A stretch of 64,000 nucleotides of DNA from Bacillota bacterium (GCA_023421675.1 JAEZTC010000007.1:54208-118207); one strand, 5' to 3'. Counted from the stretch's first letter, positions 33,718 to 42,008 are shown. Notes: a model not told the origin generated them from the letters alone. Made by a program: numbers and translations.

Positions 33718-33839
33718 GAAAAATGTCAGAAACGAGCAGTGCAAGGAAGCCGAAATTTAATACCCGGAGCGTATTTTTTATACGTGAGGATATTAAATTG
33801 ATGGCTGACACAGCAATGCGATGTTTATCACATTTTTCC
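33718..33839. repeat. Tandem repeat unit 2 in the proS leader
   Basis: Second copy in the same orientation, sharing GAAAAATGTCAGAAACGAGCAG and GCAAGGAAGC at the left, the middle CCCGGAGC.TATTTTTT, and GATGTTTATCACATT at the right. The interior differs at several positions with compensating changes in the stem near ATTAAATT/AATTTAAT, which suggests conserved RNA structure rather than fresh duplication. Confidence 0.75.
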
Positions 33840-33849
33840 CTTGGAAATA

Positions 33850-34053
33850 AAAACCCGCCCCTATAATATTAGGGACGGACATTATCCGCGGTACCACCCA
33901 AATTGGATTACCCACTCTTTAAGCCTTTAACGGAGCTTATGCGCAGTCTTTCGACCAATTCTCAAGGGTGGGATGAAAAGATATTCCTGGGAACCTTTCA
34001 CCTTGTGGTTCCTTCTCTTTGAAGCATTACTTTTCTCATTCCCGTCATAGAAT
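33850..34053 (-). promoter_or_regulatory. T-box leader of proS
   Basis: On the minus strand: stem I with the AGAGAAGG and GGTGAAAGG conserved segments, the T-box sequence GGGTGGTACCGCG (33886-33900) that binds the uncharged tRNA 3' end, and a terminator CCGTCCC/GGGGCGG followed by TTTTTATTT (33850-33881). A candidate proline specifier lies in TTCATCCCACCC. Uncharged tRNA-Pro should stabilise the antiterminator and allow proS transcription. The class is certain; the exact specifier codon is inferred from the downstream gene. Confidence 0.93.
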
Positions 34054-34059
34054 ATATTT

Positions 34060-34088
34060 ATATTATTATATCTGTTGTTTGGTGTCAA
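34060..34088 (-). promoter_or_regulatory. Promoter of the T-box-proS transcript
   Basis: Minus-strand TTGACA (34083-34088), 17 bases, TAATAT (34060-34065). Transcription start near 34053, just before stem I of the T-box. Confidence 0.8.
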
Positions 34089-34160
34089 TATACTTGCAGG
34101 GCTGTGCAAGACAATATATAATTCGATTGTAGGATAGTTTAAAAAAAGGATGTGTGTGAT

Positions 34161-34631
34161 GTGAAGGTTGGTATAGGCCAGGACAGTCACAGGTTTGATT
34201 TCGATAACAAGAACAAACAACTTATTCTTGGAGGGGTAATATTTGAAGGCTGTACACCGCTAGCCGGAAACAGTGATGCTGATGTTGTACTTCACTCTAT
34301 TACTAACGCGGTTTCAGGAGTTACCTGTGTAAATATACTTGGTAAAACAGCTGACGAGCTTTGCCTTAAGCAAGGTATAACAGACAGCAGGGCTTATCTT
34401 GAGGAAGCCTTAAAACATCTTGAAGGAAGCAAAGTGGTCCATGTTTCAGTTTCAATTGAATGCAGCACACCCAAAATAACACCCAAAATTCCTCAAATGC
34501 GTAAAAGCATTTCAGCCATTCTGGAAATACCCGAAAACTGTGTAGGCATAACTGCAACCACAGGTGAAGGACTTACAGCTTTTGGTCAGGGAAAAGGTAT
34601 TCAAGCTATCAGCTGTATAACGGTTATATAG
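34161..34631 (+). CDS. ispF: 2-C-methyl-D-erythritol 2,4-cyclodiphosphate synthase, divergent
   Basis: A 156-residue IspF homologue of the MEP isoprenoid pathway. Zn ligands are kept: GIGQDSHRF (Asp, His) and VLHSITNA (His). PKIPQMRKSISAIL and ITATTGEGLTAFGQGKGI match the nucleotide-side signature. Several usually conserved residues differ: HSDADV is NSDADV, the TDA Asp is Asn, and the GDIGxxFPDTD loop is VNILGKTADELC. Activity may be altered. Start GTG at 34161 is ten bases after AAAAGGA. It overlaps the convergent ispD by eight bases; IspD and IspF are pathway neighbours. Confidence 0.88.
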   Translation: MKVGIGQDSHRFDFDNKNKQLILGGVIFEGCTPLAGNSDADVVLHSITNAVSGVTCVNILGKTADELCLKQGITDSRAYLEEALKHLEGSKVVHVSVSIECSTPKITPKIPQMRKSISAILEIPENCVGITATTGEGLTAFGQGKGIQAISCITVI

Positions 34632-35334
34632 CATAATCGTTTTCTATAATAGCCTTTGCAATTATTAGGTCTTCCCTGGTTGTTATCTTTATATTATTAT
34701 AACTTCCCTTTACAAGTTTAACACTGATACCCATTCTTTCAACAAGCTGGGCATCGTCTGTTCCGTTAAAATCATCTTTCATGGCTCTGCGGTGTGCCGC
34801 TAATACAGTGTCATATAAGAAGGCCTGCGGTGTTTGAACAGACCAGAGTGTATTCCTGTTAAGGGTTTCCTTGATAAATTCATCCTGACCTACAAGCTTT
34901 ATAGTATCCTTAACCGGTGTCGCAATAGTACAGGCTTTATATTCCCTGGCAGCTTCAATTAAAGATATTATTTCATCCTGCTTAATAAAAGGTCTTGCTC
35001 CATCATGAATGAGTACAACTTCACAATCCTTATCCACTTCCTGCAGACCATTATAAACAGAGTCCTGTCTGGTTTCTCCCCCGCTTACTATTGACTTAAC
35101 CTTGTCAAAACCATACCGGTCAATAATTTCATGCTTGCAAAAAATAATATCATTGCTATCTATCACAAGTATAATTTCATCTATATTTTCGCAGCTTTCA
35201 AATACCTTTATTGTACGCGCAAGCAAAGGTATGCCGCATATCTCAAGGTACTGCTTTTTTACTTCAGAACCCATTCTTGTACCACGACCCGCGGCAACAA
35301 TGACCACACTGCAGAAACCATTCTTTCTAATCAT
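34624..35334 (-). CDS. ispD: 2-C-methyl-D-erythritol 4-phosphate cytidylyltransferase
   Basis: A 236-residue nucleotidyltransferase. VVIVAAGRGTRMGSEVKKQYLEICGIPLLARTIKVFE is the CTP-binding signature with its Arg/Lys, then GGETRQDSVYNGL, VLIHDGARPFI, ATPVKDTIK and WSVQTPQAF, all IspD hallmarks. It makes CDP-ME from MEP and CTP, two steps before IspF. It is separated from the upstream PIN/TRAM gene by a terminator, so it needs its own promoter. Convergent overlap with ispF. Confidence 0.96.
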   Translation of the reverse strand: MIRKNGFCSVVIVAAGRGTRMGSEVKKQYLEICGIPLLARTIKVFESCENIDEIILVIDSNDIIFCKHEIIDRYGFDKVKSIVSGGETRQDSVYNGLQEVDKDCEVVLIHDGARPFIKQDEIISLIEAAREYKACTIATPVKDTIKLVGQDEFIKETLNRNTLWSVQTPQAFLYDTVLAAHRRAMKDDFNGTDDAQLVERMGISVKLVKGSYNNIKITTREDLIIAKAIIENDYAI

Positions 35335-35349
35335 ATTACCTCCTCTAAG

Positions 35350-35388
35350 AACCTAAAAAAGCCGCTCATATCGTGAGCAGCTTTAACT
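35350..35388 (-). terminator. Terminator of the PIN/TRAM gene
   Basis: AAAGCTGCTCA pairs with TGAGCGGCTTT (35358-35384) around a 5-base loop, then TTTAGG on the minus strand. It lies between the PIN/TRAM stop and ispD. Confidence 0.85.
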
Positions 35389-35397
35389 GACAGACCT

Positions 35398-36471
35398 CTA
35401 AACTATTCTTTCAATATTGAGCTTGGGCTTTGCAAATATCATCCTGCCAGCTGCAGTCTGAAGAACACTTGTAACGGTCACATCAATCTCCTCGCCCATA
35501 AATCTTCTGCCTCCGTCGACAACTATCATGGTACCGTCATCAAGGTAGCCTATCCCCTGCCCGTTTTCCTTTCCATCCTTTATAACCTGAACACTCATAT
35601 CCTCACCAGGCAGAGCAATAGGTTTCAAGGCGTTTACCAGCTCATTGATATTTAATACCGGAACCTCCTGAAAACTCGCAACCTTGCTAAGGTTATAATC
35701 TGTGGTTATTATCATTCCGTTAAGCTTTTTGGCGGCTATTAGCAGTTTATCATCAACTTCTCCGCCTTCTGTAATATTCATATTTTCTATTCTTACAGGA
35801 AATTTCAGTTCTTTCTGTAGTATGTTAAGCACATCAAGGCCTCTTCTTCCGCGGTTTCTTTTAAGCGTGTCAGAAGAGTCTGCGATATGCCTTAATTCCT
35901 CAAGTACGAAAGACGGTATAACCAGTTCACCTTCCAGGAAACCGGTCCTGCAGACATCCACAATTCTCCCGTCAATGATAATGCTCGTATCCAGAAGTTT
36001 TAAAGGTATATTTTTATTATTTCCCACATGAGAAGCTTTTGATTTAAAAAAGTCGGTGATTATTTCATTCTTTTTCCCTACAGCAGCAGCAATACCTACG
36101 CAACCAAAAAGAACATTTGCAATAATTGCAAGCGGTACACCAATTACATCTATTTTATTTATAGGGATAGTAATAAGGTTAGCAACAATCAATCCTGCAA
36201 TAAGGCCTATTGCAGCCATTCCCATTTCATAGAGTGTTAGTTTCTGGATCAATTGCTCACATTTATCAAGAGTCCGTTGCACAACAGTAATAAGCAGGTT
36301 TCCTGCCGAATAGAATATTATACCGATAAATGCAGATGAAAAAACAAATATAGCTATTTTTATATTTATATTTATAGTAGAGTTAATGATGGATAAAAAA
36401 GTCTTTGCAACTGTATAGCCTGTAATAACTCCCACTGCTGCAAATGAGATTTTTATAACCTTATTCAGCAC
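35398..36471 (-). CDS. YacL-like membrane PIN/TRAM domain protein
   Basis: A 357-residue protein. About four membrane helices lie in residues 5-135 (FAAVGVITGYTVAKTFL, IAIFVFSSAFIGIIFYSAG, MGMAAIGLIAGLIVANL, PLAIIANVLFGCVGIAAAVG). A PIN nuclease domain follows (LLDTSIIIDGRIVDVCRTG, FVLEELRHIADSSDTLKRNRGRRGLDVL, VDDKLLIAAKKLNGMIITTDYNLSKVA) with the acidic residues in place. Last comes a TRAM domain (EDMSVQVIKDGKENGQGIGYLDDGTMIVVDGGRRFMGEEIDVTVTSVLQTAAGRMIFAK). Same layout as Bacillus YacL. Upstream carD on the same strand is the typical clostridial neighbour. Confidence 0.95.
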   Translation of the reverse strand: MLNKVIKISFAAVGVITGYTVAKTFLSIINSTININIKIAIFVFSSAFIGIIFYSAGNLLITVVQRTLDKCEQLIQKLTLYEMGMAAIGLIAGLIVANLITIPINKIDVIGVPLAIIANVLFGCVGIAAAVGKKNEIITDFFKSKASHVGNNKNIPLKLLDTSIIIDGRIVDVCRTGFLEGELVIPSFVLEELRHIADSSDTLKRNRGRRGLDVLNILQKELKFPVRIENMNITEGGEVDDKLLIAAKKLNGMIITTDYNLSKVASFQEVPVLNINELVNALKPIALPGEDMSVQVIKDGKENGQGIGYLDDGTMIVVDGGRRFMGEEIDVTVTSVLQTAAGRMIFAKPKLNIERIV

Positions 36472-36527
36472 TATTTTAACTCCCCTGCACTAATATTTAG
36501 AACAATAATTTTCTAATATCTTAGTTA

Positions 36528-37007
36528 TTATGCATGTAAAAAAGTATTTATTGAGGCTTCAATTTCAAATTGATTCACATTTTTAGCCAAAACCAATTCA
36601 CTTATAAGAATCTGCCTTGCACTATTCAACATTTTCCTTTCACCAGTTGAAAGTCCCTTTTCTTTTTCCCTGCACATCAGTGAACGCACAACATCTGCAA
36701 CCTCATAAATATTGCCGCTTTTTATTTTAATCATATTTTCCCTGTAACGCTTATTCCAGTTTGCATTCAAGCAGGAATTATTCTCTCCGAGTACCTGAAA
36801 CACCTTTTCTACATCAGATTCGCCAATAATCTCACGAATACCTATGTCATCAACATTTTGGGTAGGGATCATAACTTTCATATCACCAATAGGCATTTTA
36901 ACAACGTAGTAGCTTTTTCTCTGCCCAAGAATCTCTTTTTCCTCGATTGACTCTATTACTCCCGCACCGTGCATCGGGTAAACAATCTTATCTCCTACAT
37001 TATACAT
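36528..37007 (-). CDS. carD: CarD family transcriptional regulator
   Basis: A 159-residue protein. N-terminal RNA-polymerase-interacting (Tudor-like) domain MYNVGDKIVYPMHGAGVIESIEEKEILGQRKSYYVVKMPIGDMKVMIPTQNV, then a helical C-terminal DNA-binding part (NKRYRENMIKIKSGNIYEVADVVRSLMCREKEKGLSTGERKMLNSARQILISELVLA). CarD stabilises the open promoter complex, mainly at rRNA and housekeeping promoters. Followed 56 bases later by the PIN/TRAM gene on the same strand. RBS GGAGGAGTTTTTT. Confidence 0.95.
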   Translation of the reverse strand: MYNVGDKIVYPMHGAGVIESIEEKEILGQRKSYYVVKMPIGDMKVMIPTQNVDDIGIREIIGESDVEKVFQVLGENNSCLNANWNKRYRENMIKIKSGNIYEVADVVRSLMCREKEKGLSTGERKMLNSARQILISELVLAKNVNQFEIEASINTFLHA

Positions 37008-37392
37008 AAAAAACTCCTCCGGTAAAAGCTATTCCGACCCTTGTATTCAGGCCGCACTGCAAAATGATCTTGTCCCTATTGAGAGAATTTTTCTTTTGTA
37101 AGCAGTATAAGAATATCGGCACCCAAGTTGAAACTAAAAGCTGGTGCAAAGAAAAACATTTTGTTTTCAGATATGACGGCTCAGGCAATTTTCAAACCTT
37201 CTTGAAGTTTATTTATAATCATCATTATGGTGCAATTTTCAAATTTACGATAAATAAAACTTCCTCTAATATATATTGGAAGTCTGAAAAACCGCAAAAC
37301 TGTTTATTAGGTTATGTATTAAGTATACTACACAGACATTTTTTTGTCAAAAAATAATTTCCCTGATTCAATTTACATACAATAAATGGTAT
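37008..37392. other. Non-coding region upstream of carD
   Basis: About 390 bases between carD and the 68-aa gene. It is moderately AT-rich with several short ORFs lacking RBS and no strong hairpin apart from the terminator at its right end. The carD promoter should be here, but no clear consensus was found. Confidence 0.35.
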
Positions 37393-37441
37393 AAAAAAGT
37401 GCATCACCCAGTAAAATATAATCAACTTGGGGATGCACTTT
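37393..37441 (-). terminator. Terminator of the 68-aa gene
   Basis: AAAGTGCATC pairs with GATGCACTTT, extended by CCC/GGG, around an AT-rich loop, followed on the minus strand by TTTATACC. It lies 13 bases past the stop at 37454. Confidence 0.85.
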
Positions 37442-37453
37442 ATAAGTACAATC

Positions 37454-37660
37454 CTATAACCACTTTTTTGTATCAGTCTTGGTAACCTTGATTTCAGGAA
37501 GAGCTTCCTTAATAATTTCCGGTTCAGTCTCTTCTTCCTCTTCAGTTTTTTTGTCAACTGTCTTATACTTCAAATACTTCTGGAAACGTTCATTTAAGCT
37601 TTCTGTATCGCAGCATCCGGGTTTTTTTCGTGCCATCTCAATAAAATCCTTGTACTTCAT
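37454..37660 (-). CDS. Small acidic soluble protein (68 aa)
   Basis: ATG at 37660 follows AAAGGAGGAATTATTAT. The product begins MKYKDFIEMARKKPGCCDTESLNERFQKYLKYKTV and ends in a Glu/Lys/Thr-rich disordered tail (TEEEEETEPEIIKEALPEIKVTKTDTKKWL). It has a CC pair at residues 16-17. No family recognised. Own RBS and terminator argue it is real. Confidence 0.75.
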   Translation of the reverse strand: MKYKDFIEMARKKPGCCDTESLNERFQKYLKYKTVDKKTEEEEETEPEIIKEALPEIKVTKTDTKKWL

Positions 37661-37737
37661 ATAATAATTCCTCCTTTCTCATAACAAAGCTTTACAGTAT
37701 CAGTATATGAGAAAGGTTAACTTTAGTTGCATTTATG

Positions 37738-38448
37738 TCAATCCAGGTTAAGTATTCCATACAACATTTCAAAGCTGTCTACCCTTTCGGCAATCTCGGG
37801 GTGTTTTTGTTCCCTGTCAAGTAATATTGCCCTCATACCAATTTCCCTCGGTGTAATGTAATCGTTAATGTAATCATCACCGATAAAAGTTATATCTTCA
37901 ATATTTACTCCAGATTTATTTATCGCTTCATTATAGATATTTATGTTTGGTTTTCTCCATCCGGTTTTAATTGAAGTGACTACAAAATCAAAATAGCCGA
38001 AAATTTCATTCTCAATTAAAAGCTCCTCTATACCATCCATAACCATAAAGTTCGACACAACTGCAAGCTTAAATTTTTTACTCAAAAAGTCCAGTGCATT
38101 TTTAACTTCATTTTTTACATAACACTTTGCCTTGTAATTCTTCCAATAGTTAGTGTACAACATGTGCGCAGTGTTCTCAATGACTGCATCCGGTTTATCC
38201 ACTAAACTTAGTGCTGAAATACGCTTCATTCTTTCAAGCATTTCATACTCACTATCCTTATAAATTTCCTGTGCGATGCTTTGCCTGGCTGCAATATAAT
38301 GCTCAAAAAAGTTATCGAAGCCGCTCCATAAATTTTCCACACCGGAACCGTCAAATGCCCACATTGCATAATCCTTAAGCTGCGGTAGTTCCGTAAGATC
38401 CACAAGAGTTTCCATACAATCAAAAAACAACCATTTACCGTTCATCAT
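37738..38448 (-). CDS. HAD superfamily hydrolase
   Basis: A 236-residue HAD protein with a helical cap (residues about 20-115). Motif I is WLFFDCMETLVDL: the nucleophile Asp is present, but the second Asp (D+2) of phosphatases is Met. Motif II is LAVVSNF, the Lys is in GWRKPNINIYNEA, and motif III is ITFIGDDYINDYITPREIGM. Lack of D+2 is seen in haloacid-dehalogenase-like members, so a phosphatase role is uncertain. RBS GAGGTAA before two consecutive ATGs. Divergent from the SGNH gene. Confidence 0.88.
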   Translation of the reverse strand: MMNGKWLFFDCMETLVDLTELPQLKDYAMWAFDGSGVENLWSGFDNFFEHYIAARQSIAQEIYKDSEYEMLERMKRISALSLVDKPDAVIENTAHMLYTNYWKNYKAKCYVKNEVKNALDFLSKKFKLAVVSNFMVMDGIEELLIENEIFGYFDFVVTSIKTGWRKPNINIYNEAINKSGVNIEDITFIGDDYINDYITPREIGMRAILLDREQKHPEIAERVDSFEMLYGILNLD

Positions 38449-38639
38449 TTACCTCGAAAAATTTTTATTAAAATTATGAAGTGTTGTTTAGTTATTACAC
38501 GTTTAATATTAATATAACACAGATTTTTTAATTATTTACGAGTTCGCTTGCTTAAAAAAGTTGATGAATATTGATTTCAGCCGGCCGTTAAATTATACTT
38601 ATTATAATATAGGGTACCGGTGGTTTGGAAGGTGAAACG

Positions 38640-39362
38640 ATGATAGGAATTCCAAGAAAAAATGATTACAATTTTTTAGTTTCGGGAGATTCAATTTCAA
38701 AAGGAGTAGTATTTGACGAGTCAAAAGGCAGATACTCACTTATTGAGGATGGGTATGTATCTATACTGCAAAAAGTGGTAAAAGGTGCGGTATTCAACCT
38801 ATCAAAGTTTGGCAACACTGTAATCAAGGGCCTTGGAAAACTTCCAAAAGATGTCCAGAACAGTAATCCGGATATAGTATTAATAGAATTCGGAGGAAAC
38901 GACTGTGACTTTAATTGGTCTGAAATAGCAGAGAACCCTGAAGGTAATCACCAGCCGCATACTGATTATAACTTGTTTCAAAAGCTTTTGAAGGACTCAA
39001 TTAACTCTTTAAAGAATAATAAAATTATTCCTGTATTACTTACTCTGCCCCCTTTAGAAGCAGACAGATACTTTAAATGGGTAAGCAAAAACAGCATTGA
39101 AGCCGCCAAGAACATACTTTCCTGGCTTGGCAGCGTAAATAAAATATATTGGTGGCAGGAACGTTACAACGCTGCAATTTTAAAGGTTGCGGAAGAAACA
39201 GATACAAAATTCATTGATATAAGGGGTGCTTTTCTGGAACACCCGGACTTTTCGAATTTTTTATGCAAAGATGGAATTCACCCTAATCAAAATGGTCATA
39301 AGGTAATAGCCGAAAAAATTATTGATTACATAAGGCCTTACTATTCTTTTCTTTTAAAATAA
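38640..39362 (+). CDS. SGNH/GDSL hydrolase
   Basis: A 240-residue esterase-fold protein. FLVSGDSISKGVVFDE holds the catalytic Ser (GDS), FGNTVIKGL the Gly block, IEFGGNDCDF the Asn block (GGND), and CKDGIHPNQNGHKVIAEKI the Asp-x-x-His pair (DGIHPN). No signal peptide, so it is probably cytoplasmic. Substrate unknown; acyl-ester or carbohydrate esterase is likely. Start ATG at 38640 follows GGAAGGTGAAACG; a TTG five codons earlier would bury this Shine-Dalgarno. Confidence 0.92.
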   Translation: MIGIPRKNDYNFLVSGDSISKGVVFDESKGRYSLIEDGYVSILQKVVKGAVFNLSKFGNTVIKGLGKLPKDVQNSNPDIVLIEFGGNDCDFNWSEIAENPEGNHQPHTDYNLFQKLLKDSINSLKNNKIIPVLLTLPPLEADRYFKWVSKNSIEAAKNILSWLGSVNKIYWWQERYNAAILKVAEETDTKFIDIRGAFLEHPDFSNFLCKDGIHPNQNGHKVIAEKIIDYIRPYYSFLLK

Positions 39363-39399
39363 AATACCTCTTTTTAAAAACAAGGAAAAGAGCAGCTCC

Positions 39400-40287
39400 C
39401 TAGTCTATACCTTCAAGATTAAAATCAGGTATATATTCTTCACATGCAGAAGCTCTTTCCTGAAAATATCCATACTCAAATTCAAGCCTTAAAAAATGCC
39501 TTACGACCCTGTCGTATTCCCACCTGGTAATTCTCCTATTTATTTCAGGGCAGCTTTCGGCCTTATAATAAGGTGTATACTGACTCATCACACTTACAAC
39601 AACATCCTGCGGCATGTTAGCTTTTAACCAATCAAGAACCTTGATTGATTCACTGGACAAACCAGGTAAAATGAGGTGTCTTATTACAAGTCCCTTAATA
39701 ATAAGTCCATTATCATCAAATTCCGCTCCGCCTACCTGTTCATACATCTCCTTCAAGCCTGCTGATGCCCTTTCAAAATAATCCTTAGCACCTGAGTACT
39801 TAAGGGAATACGCGCTGTCAATATACTTCAAATCAGGCATATAAACATTTATATAACCTTTAAGCTGCTTGATAGAAGCTGTATTTTCATAGCCGTTTGT
39901 ATTGTATATCACAGGTATTTCAAGGTTTTTTACACCTTCAAGGCTTTCTCTTATTTGAGGTATAAACTGTGTTGGGCTTACCAAGTTAATATTATGCGCA
40001 CCCTTTTCTTTAAGAGAAAGATAGATTTCTCCCAACTTCTCCACCGTGACCTGTTTACCGAAACATTCCTGGCTAATGGAATAATTTTGGCAATATATAC
40101 ATTTAAGGTTGCAGCCTGAAAAGAAAACAGTACCCGAACCGTTCGTTCCGCTTATACAAGGCTCCTCCCATTTGTGAAGAAAGGCCTTGGCTATAACAGG
40201 TTTATTTCCGACTCCGCAAAAACCCGTGCCTTTTTCTCGGTCAATGCTGCAATTTCTGGGACAAACAAAACATTTTTCAGGATTCAT
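39400..40287 (-). CDS. Radical SAM protein, PflA-like
   Basis: A 295-residue radical SAM enzyme. The cluster motif is FFSGCNLKCIYCQNYSIS (CxxxCxxC). Ahead of it lies an extra Cys-rich N-terminus, MNPEKCFVCPRNCSIDREKGTGFCGVG, with four cysteines that could hold a second Fe-S cluster. INLVSPTQFIPQI and PVIYNTNGYE are typical of the PflX/COG1313 group related to pyruvate-formate-lyase activases. No glycyl-radical enzyme is next to it, so its substrate is unknown. The stop is convergent with the SGNH gene. Confidence 0.9.
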   Translation of the reverse strand: MNPEKCFVCPRNCSIDREKGTGFCGVGNKPVIAKAFLHKWEEPCISGTNGSGTVFFSGCNLKCIYCQNYSISQECFGKQVTVEKLGEIYLSLKEKGAHNINLVSPTQFIPQIRESLEGVKNLEIPVIYNTNGYENTASIKQLKGYINVYMPDLKYIDSAYSLKYSGAKDYFERASAGLKEMYEQVGGAEFDDNGLIIKGLVIRHLILPGLSSESIKVLDWLKANMPQDVVVSVMSQYTPYYKAESCPEINRRITRWEYDRVVRHFLRLEFEYGYFQERASACEEYIPDFNLEGID

Positions 40288-40587
40288 TATCTTCCACCCT
40301 TACAGATTGTTCAATAAGCAGACAATTTTGTTTAAAATCATCCAAATTACCAAATTATTCTTTACTTTACTCATAAATCAAAATATAATTAAGCTGAAAG
40401 CTGCCCACTAAGGCTTAAAGCCTTAATAATCAATATTTTTAAGTATACCATTACAGAAGACTTTCAAAAAGACTTTGTCAAGATAGTTAAGGAAATTATA
40501 GACCTTTAAATAAAACATATTATTATATAACCCAATCCGAATATATTAATAAAATTTTTTAGCGTATAGGGGAATAAGGGGGTTTAT
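40288..40587. other. Divergent intergenic region, no supported gene
   Basis: About 300 bases. A short inverted repeat AAGGCTT/AAGCCTT sits near 40410. A plus-strand open stretch ending ITEDFQKDFVKIVKEIIDL (to about 40510) has no start with RBS and may be a decayed gene end. No promoter is convincing. Confidence 0.35.
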
Positions 40588-41544
40588 ATGAGAATAAGCG
40601 GTGTTACTTATATTCCACGGAATAATCACAAAGTAAGAAGAACGGTAATTGTAGTTTTTATACTCATTTTAGCACTGCTTATATTTACTGCCGTAACTTC
40701 TATAATCACAGCCAACAAGATTACCCACCCAAAAAAGATACAGATTCCTTTGTTCGAATCTTATATCGTACCTGACTATAAGGATATCAGTTTCAGCGAT
40801 ATAAATAATGATATTAAGCTAAAAGGATGGTTTTTTGAATCCAAAGGGAGCGACAAGACAGTAATATTTGCTCACAGTCAGGGACGCAATAGGCTTCAGT
40901 TCGGTATTAAAACGCTTGATCTCGTTAAAAACCTTATGAACAGCGGTTACAATGTTCTTATGTTTGATTTTAGAAACAGCGGCGAATCCGAGGGAAGTAT
41001 TTCAACCTTCGGTCAAAAAGAAAAGGATGATATCCTGGGTGCTGTAAAATATACTAAATCAACAGGAACAAAGCACATAATACTTTTTGGCTTTGGTGAA
41101 GGTGCTAACGCCGGTATACTTGCAGCATCAGCCAGTAACGACATTGAGACACTGATACTGGATACCCCATATACAGACCTTAATACATATCTAAACAAGG
41201 TAATATCTGAAAACAGCAAGCTTCCAAAGCTTCCTTTCAATAAAACAACTAAACTTGCAGCGAAGCTGTTATATGGAATTGACTTATCGATGCCCGGGCC
41301 TTCTGCAACTATAGAGGAATTGGCTTCCCGCCCTATATTGTTTATCTATAGTATAGATGATAAAAAGGTCACAGCAGAGCAAAGCAAGGAACTTTATAAA
41401 AGTTATTCGGCAAGCTCTTCAAAAGGTACCTTCTGGGAAACAGGCGGTTCAGGGCACCTTCAGATTTATGATAATTATGAGGAAAACTATATTTCCAGTG
41501 TTCAGGAATTTCTAACCAACATATATAAGACCACAAAGAAGTAA
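40588..41544 (+). CDS. Membrane-anchored alpha/beta-hydrolase-like protein lacking the nucleophile Ser
   Basis: A 318-residue protein with an N-terminal membrane anchor (TVIVVFILILALLIFTAVTSII, about residues 19-40) and an alpha/beta-hydrolase fold: VIFAHSQGRNRLQFG, NVLMFDFRNSGESEGS and ILFGFGEGANAGILAASA. The nucleophile elbow GxSxG is GFGEG (residues 168-172), so Ser is Gly; the codon is GGT. Candidate Asp (YSIDDKKV) and His (GSGHLQIY) remain. It is probably not a classical hydrolase: perhaps a binding or scaffold protein, or an enzyme with another mechanism. RBS GGGGGTTTAT. Confidence 0.88.
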   Translation: MRISGVTYIPRNNHKVRRTVIVVFILILALLIFTAVTSIITANKITHPKKIQIPLFESYIVPDYKDISFSDINNDIKLKGWFFESKGSDKTVIFAHSQGRNRLQFGIKTLDLVKNLMNSGYNVLMFDFRNSGESEGSISTFGQKEKDDILGAVKYTKSTGTKHIILFGFGEGANAGILAASASNDIETLILDTPYTDLNTYLNKVISENSKLPKLPFNKTTKLAAKLLYGIDLSMPGPSATIEELASRPILFIYSIDDKKVTAEQSKELYKSYSASSSKGTFWETGGSGHLQIYDNYEENYISSVQEFLTNIYKTTKK

Positions 41545-41659
41545 ACCCTTTAATTCTTTAAGAAATTTAAAGTATACAGGCAATACACATATATAACACG
41601 AGATAAAGGGTTATTTTGAAAAAATTTATGTGATTTTATAAAAATCTGCTTAAAAACAG

Positions 41660-41687
41660 TTGAAATTTATATAAAAAGTGCTAAAAT
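41660..41687 (+). promoter_or_regulatory. Promoter of the magnesium operon
   Basis: TTGAAA (41660-41665), 16 bases, TAAAAT (41682-41687), with transcription starting about 41694, a few bases before the M-box. Confidence 0.65.
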
Positions 41688-41700
41688 GATAAAGAGAAAA

Positions 41701-41906
41701 ACCAATAAACTCGGTAGGTGAGGCTACCGCAAGGATATGGATTGCTGCCGCTGCAGGTTGGAGACAACCCGAGAAGGTTAACAGGATATGTCGAACATAA
41801 CAAGGCATAACCTAACGCAATTTCACCGCCTTGCAGAGCTAAAGCTTGAACGGGTACGATAGGGTTATTTGCCTTCGCCGCGTTCAAGCTGTGCGAAGGT
41901 TTTTTA
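41701..41906 (+). promoter_or_regulatory. M-box (ykoK) magnesium riboswitch
   Basis: The segments CGGTAGGTGAGGCTACCG, GGATATGGATTGCTGCCGC, GAGACAACCCGAGAAGGTTAA, CAGGATATGTCGAACATAACA and GCAGAGCTAAAGCTTGAACG are the conserved blocks of the ykoK/M-box family. The expression platform is a terminator CCTTCGC/GCGAAGG followed by TTTTTTAATG (about 41871-41906). An antiterminator pairs GCTTGAACG with CGTTCAAGC. High Mg2+ compacts the aptamer and favours termination. The downstream genes are Mg2+-related. Confidence 0.96.
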
Positions 41907-41951
41907 ATGATGTTCGATATTGTTAATAATAAGCAAAGGGGGTAATAATCA

Positions 41952-42008
41952 GTGGACGCGGACCCTGGTAATAATATCAGGCACTTATATTTAAAACAGA
42001 GGGAATAG
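41952..42008 (+). CDS. Putative Mg2+-responsive leader peptide, 18 codons
   Basis: GTG at 41952 is nine bases after AAAGGGGG (41936-41943), a strong ribosome binding site. The ORF reads MDADPGNNIRHLYLKQRE and stops at TAG (42006-42008). It lies between the M-box terminator and the first operon gene. Its N-terminal D-A-D-P resembles the acidic/Pro start of the enterobacterial MgtL peptide (MEPDP...), which destabilises ribosomes when Mg2+ is low. The last codons overlap one arm of a predicted attenuator. That it is translated is inferred. Confidence 0.6.
   Translation: MDADPGNNIRHLYLKQRE

Noticed and set aside
33596..33839. CRISPR array
   Set aside because: Only two units of 122 bp with no spacers and internal palindromy; not CRISPR.
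40400..40511. Open stretch ending ITEDFQKDFVKIVKEIIDL
   Set aside because: No start codon with RBS; at best a decayed gene end.
41545..41615. Terminator after the alpha/beta-hydrolase gene (AACCCTTTA ... TAAAGGGTT)
   Set aside because: Nine-base arms are separated by about 50 bases and the T-run is poor; not convincing.
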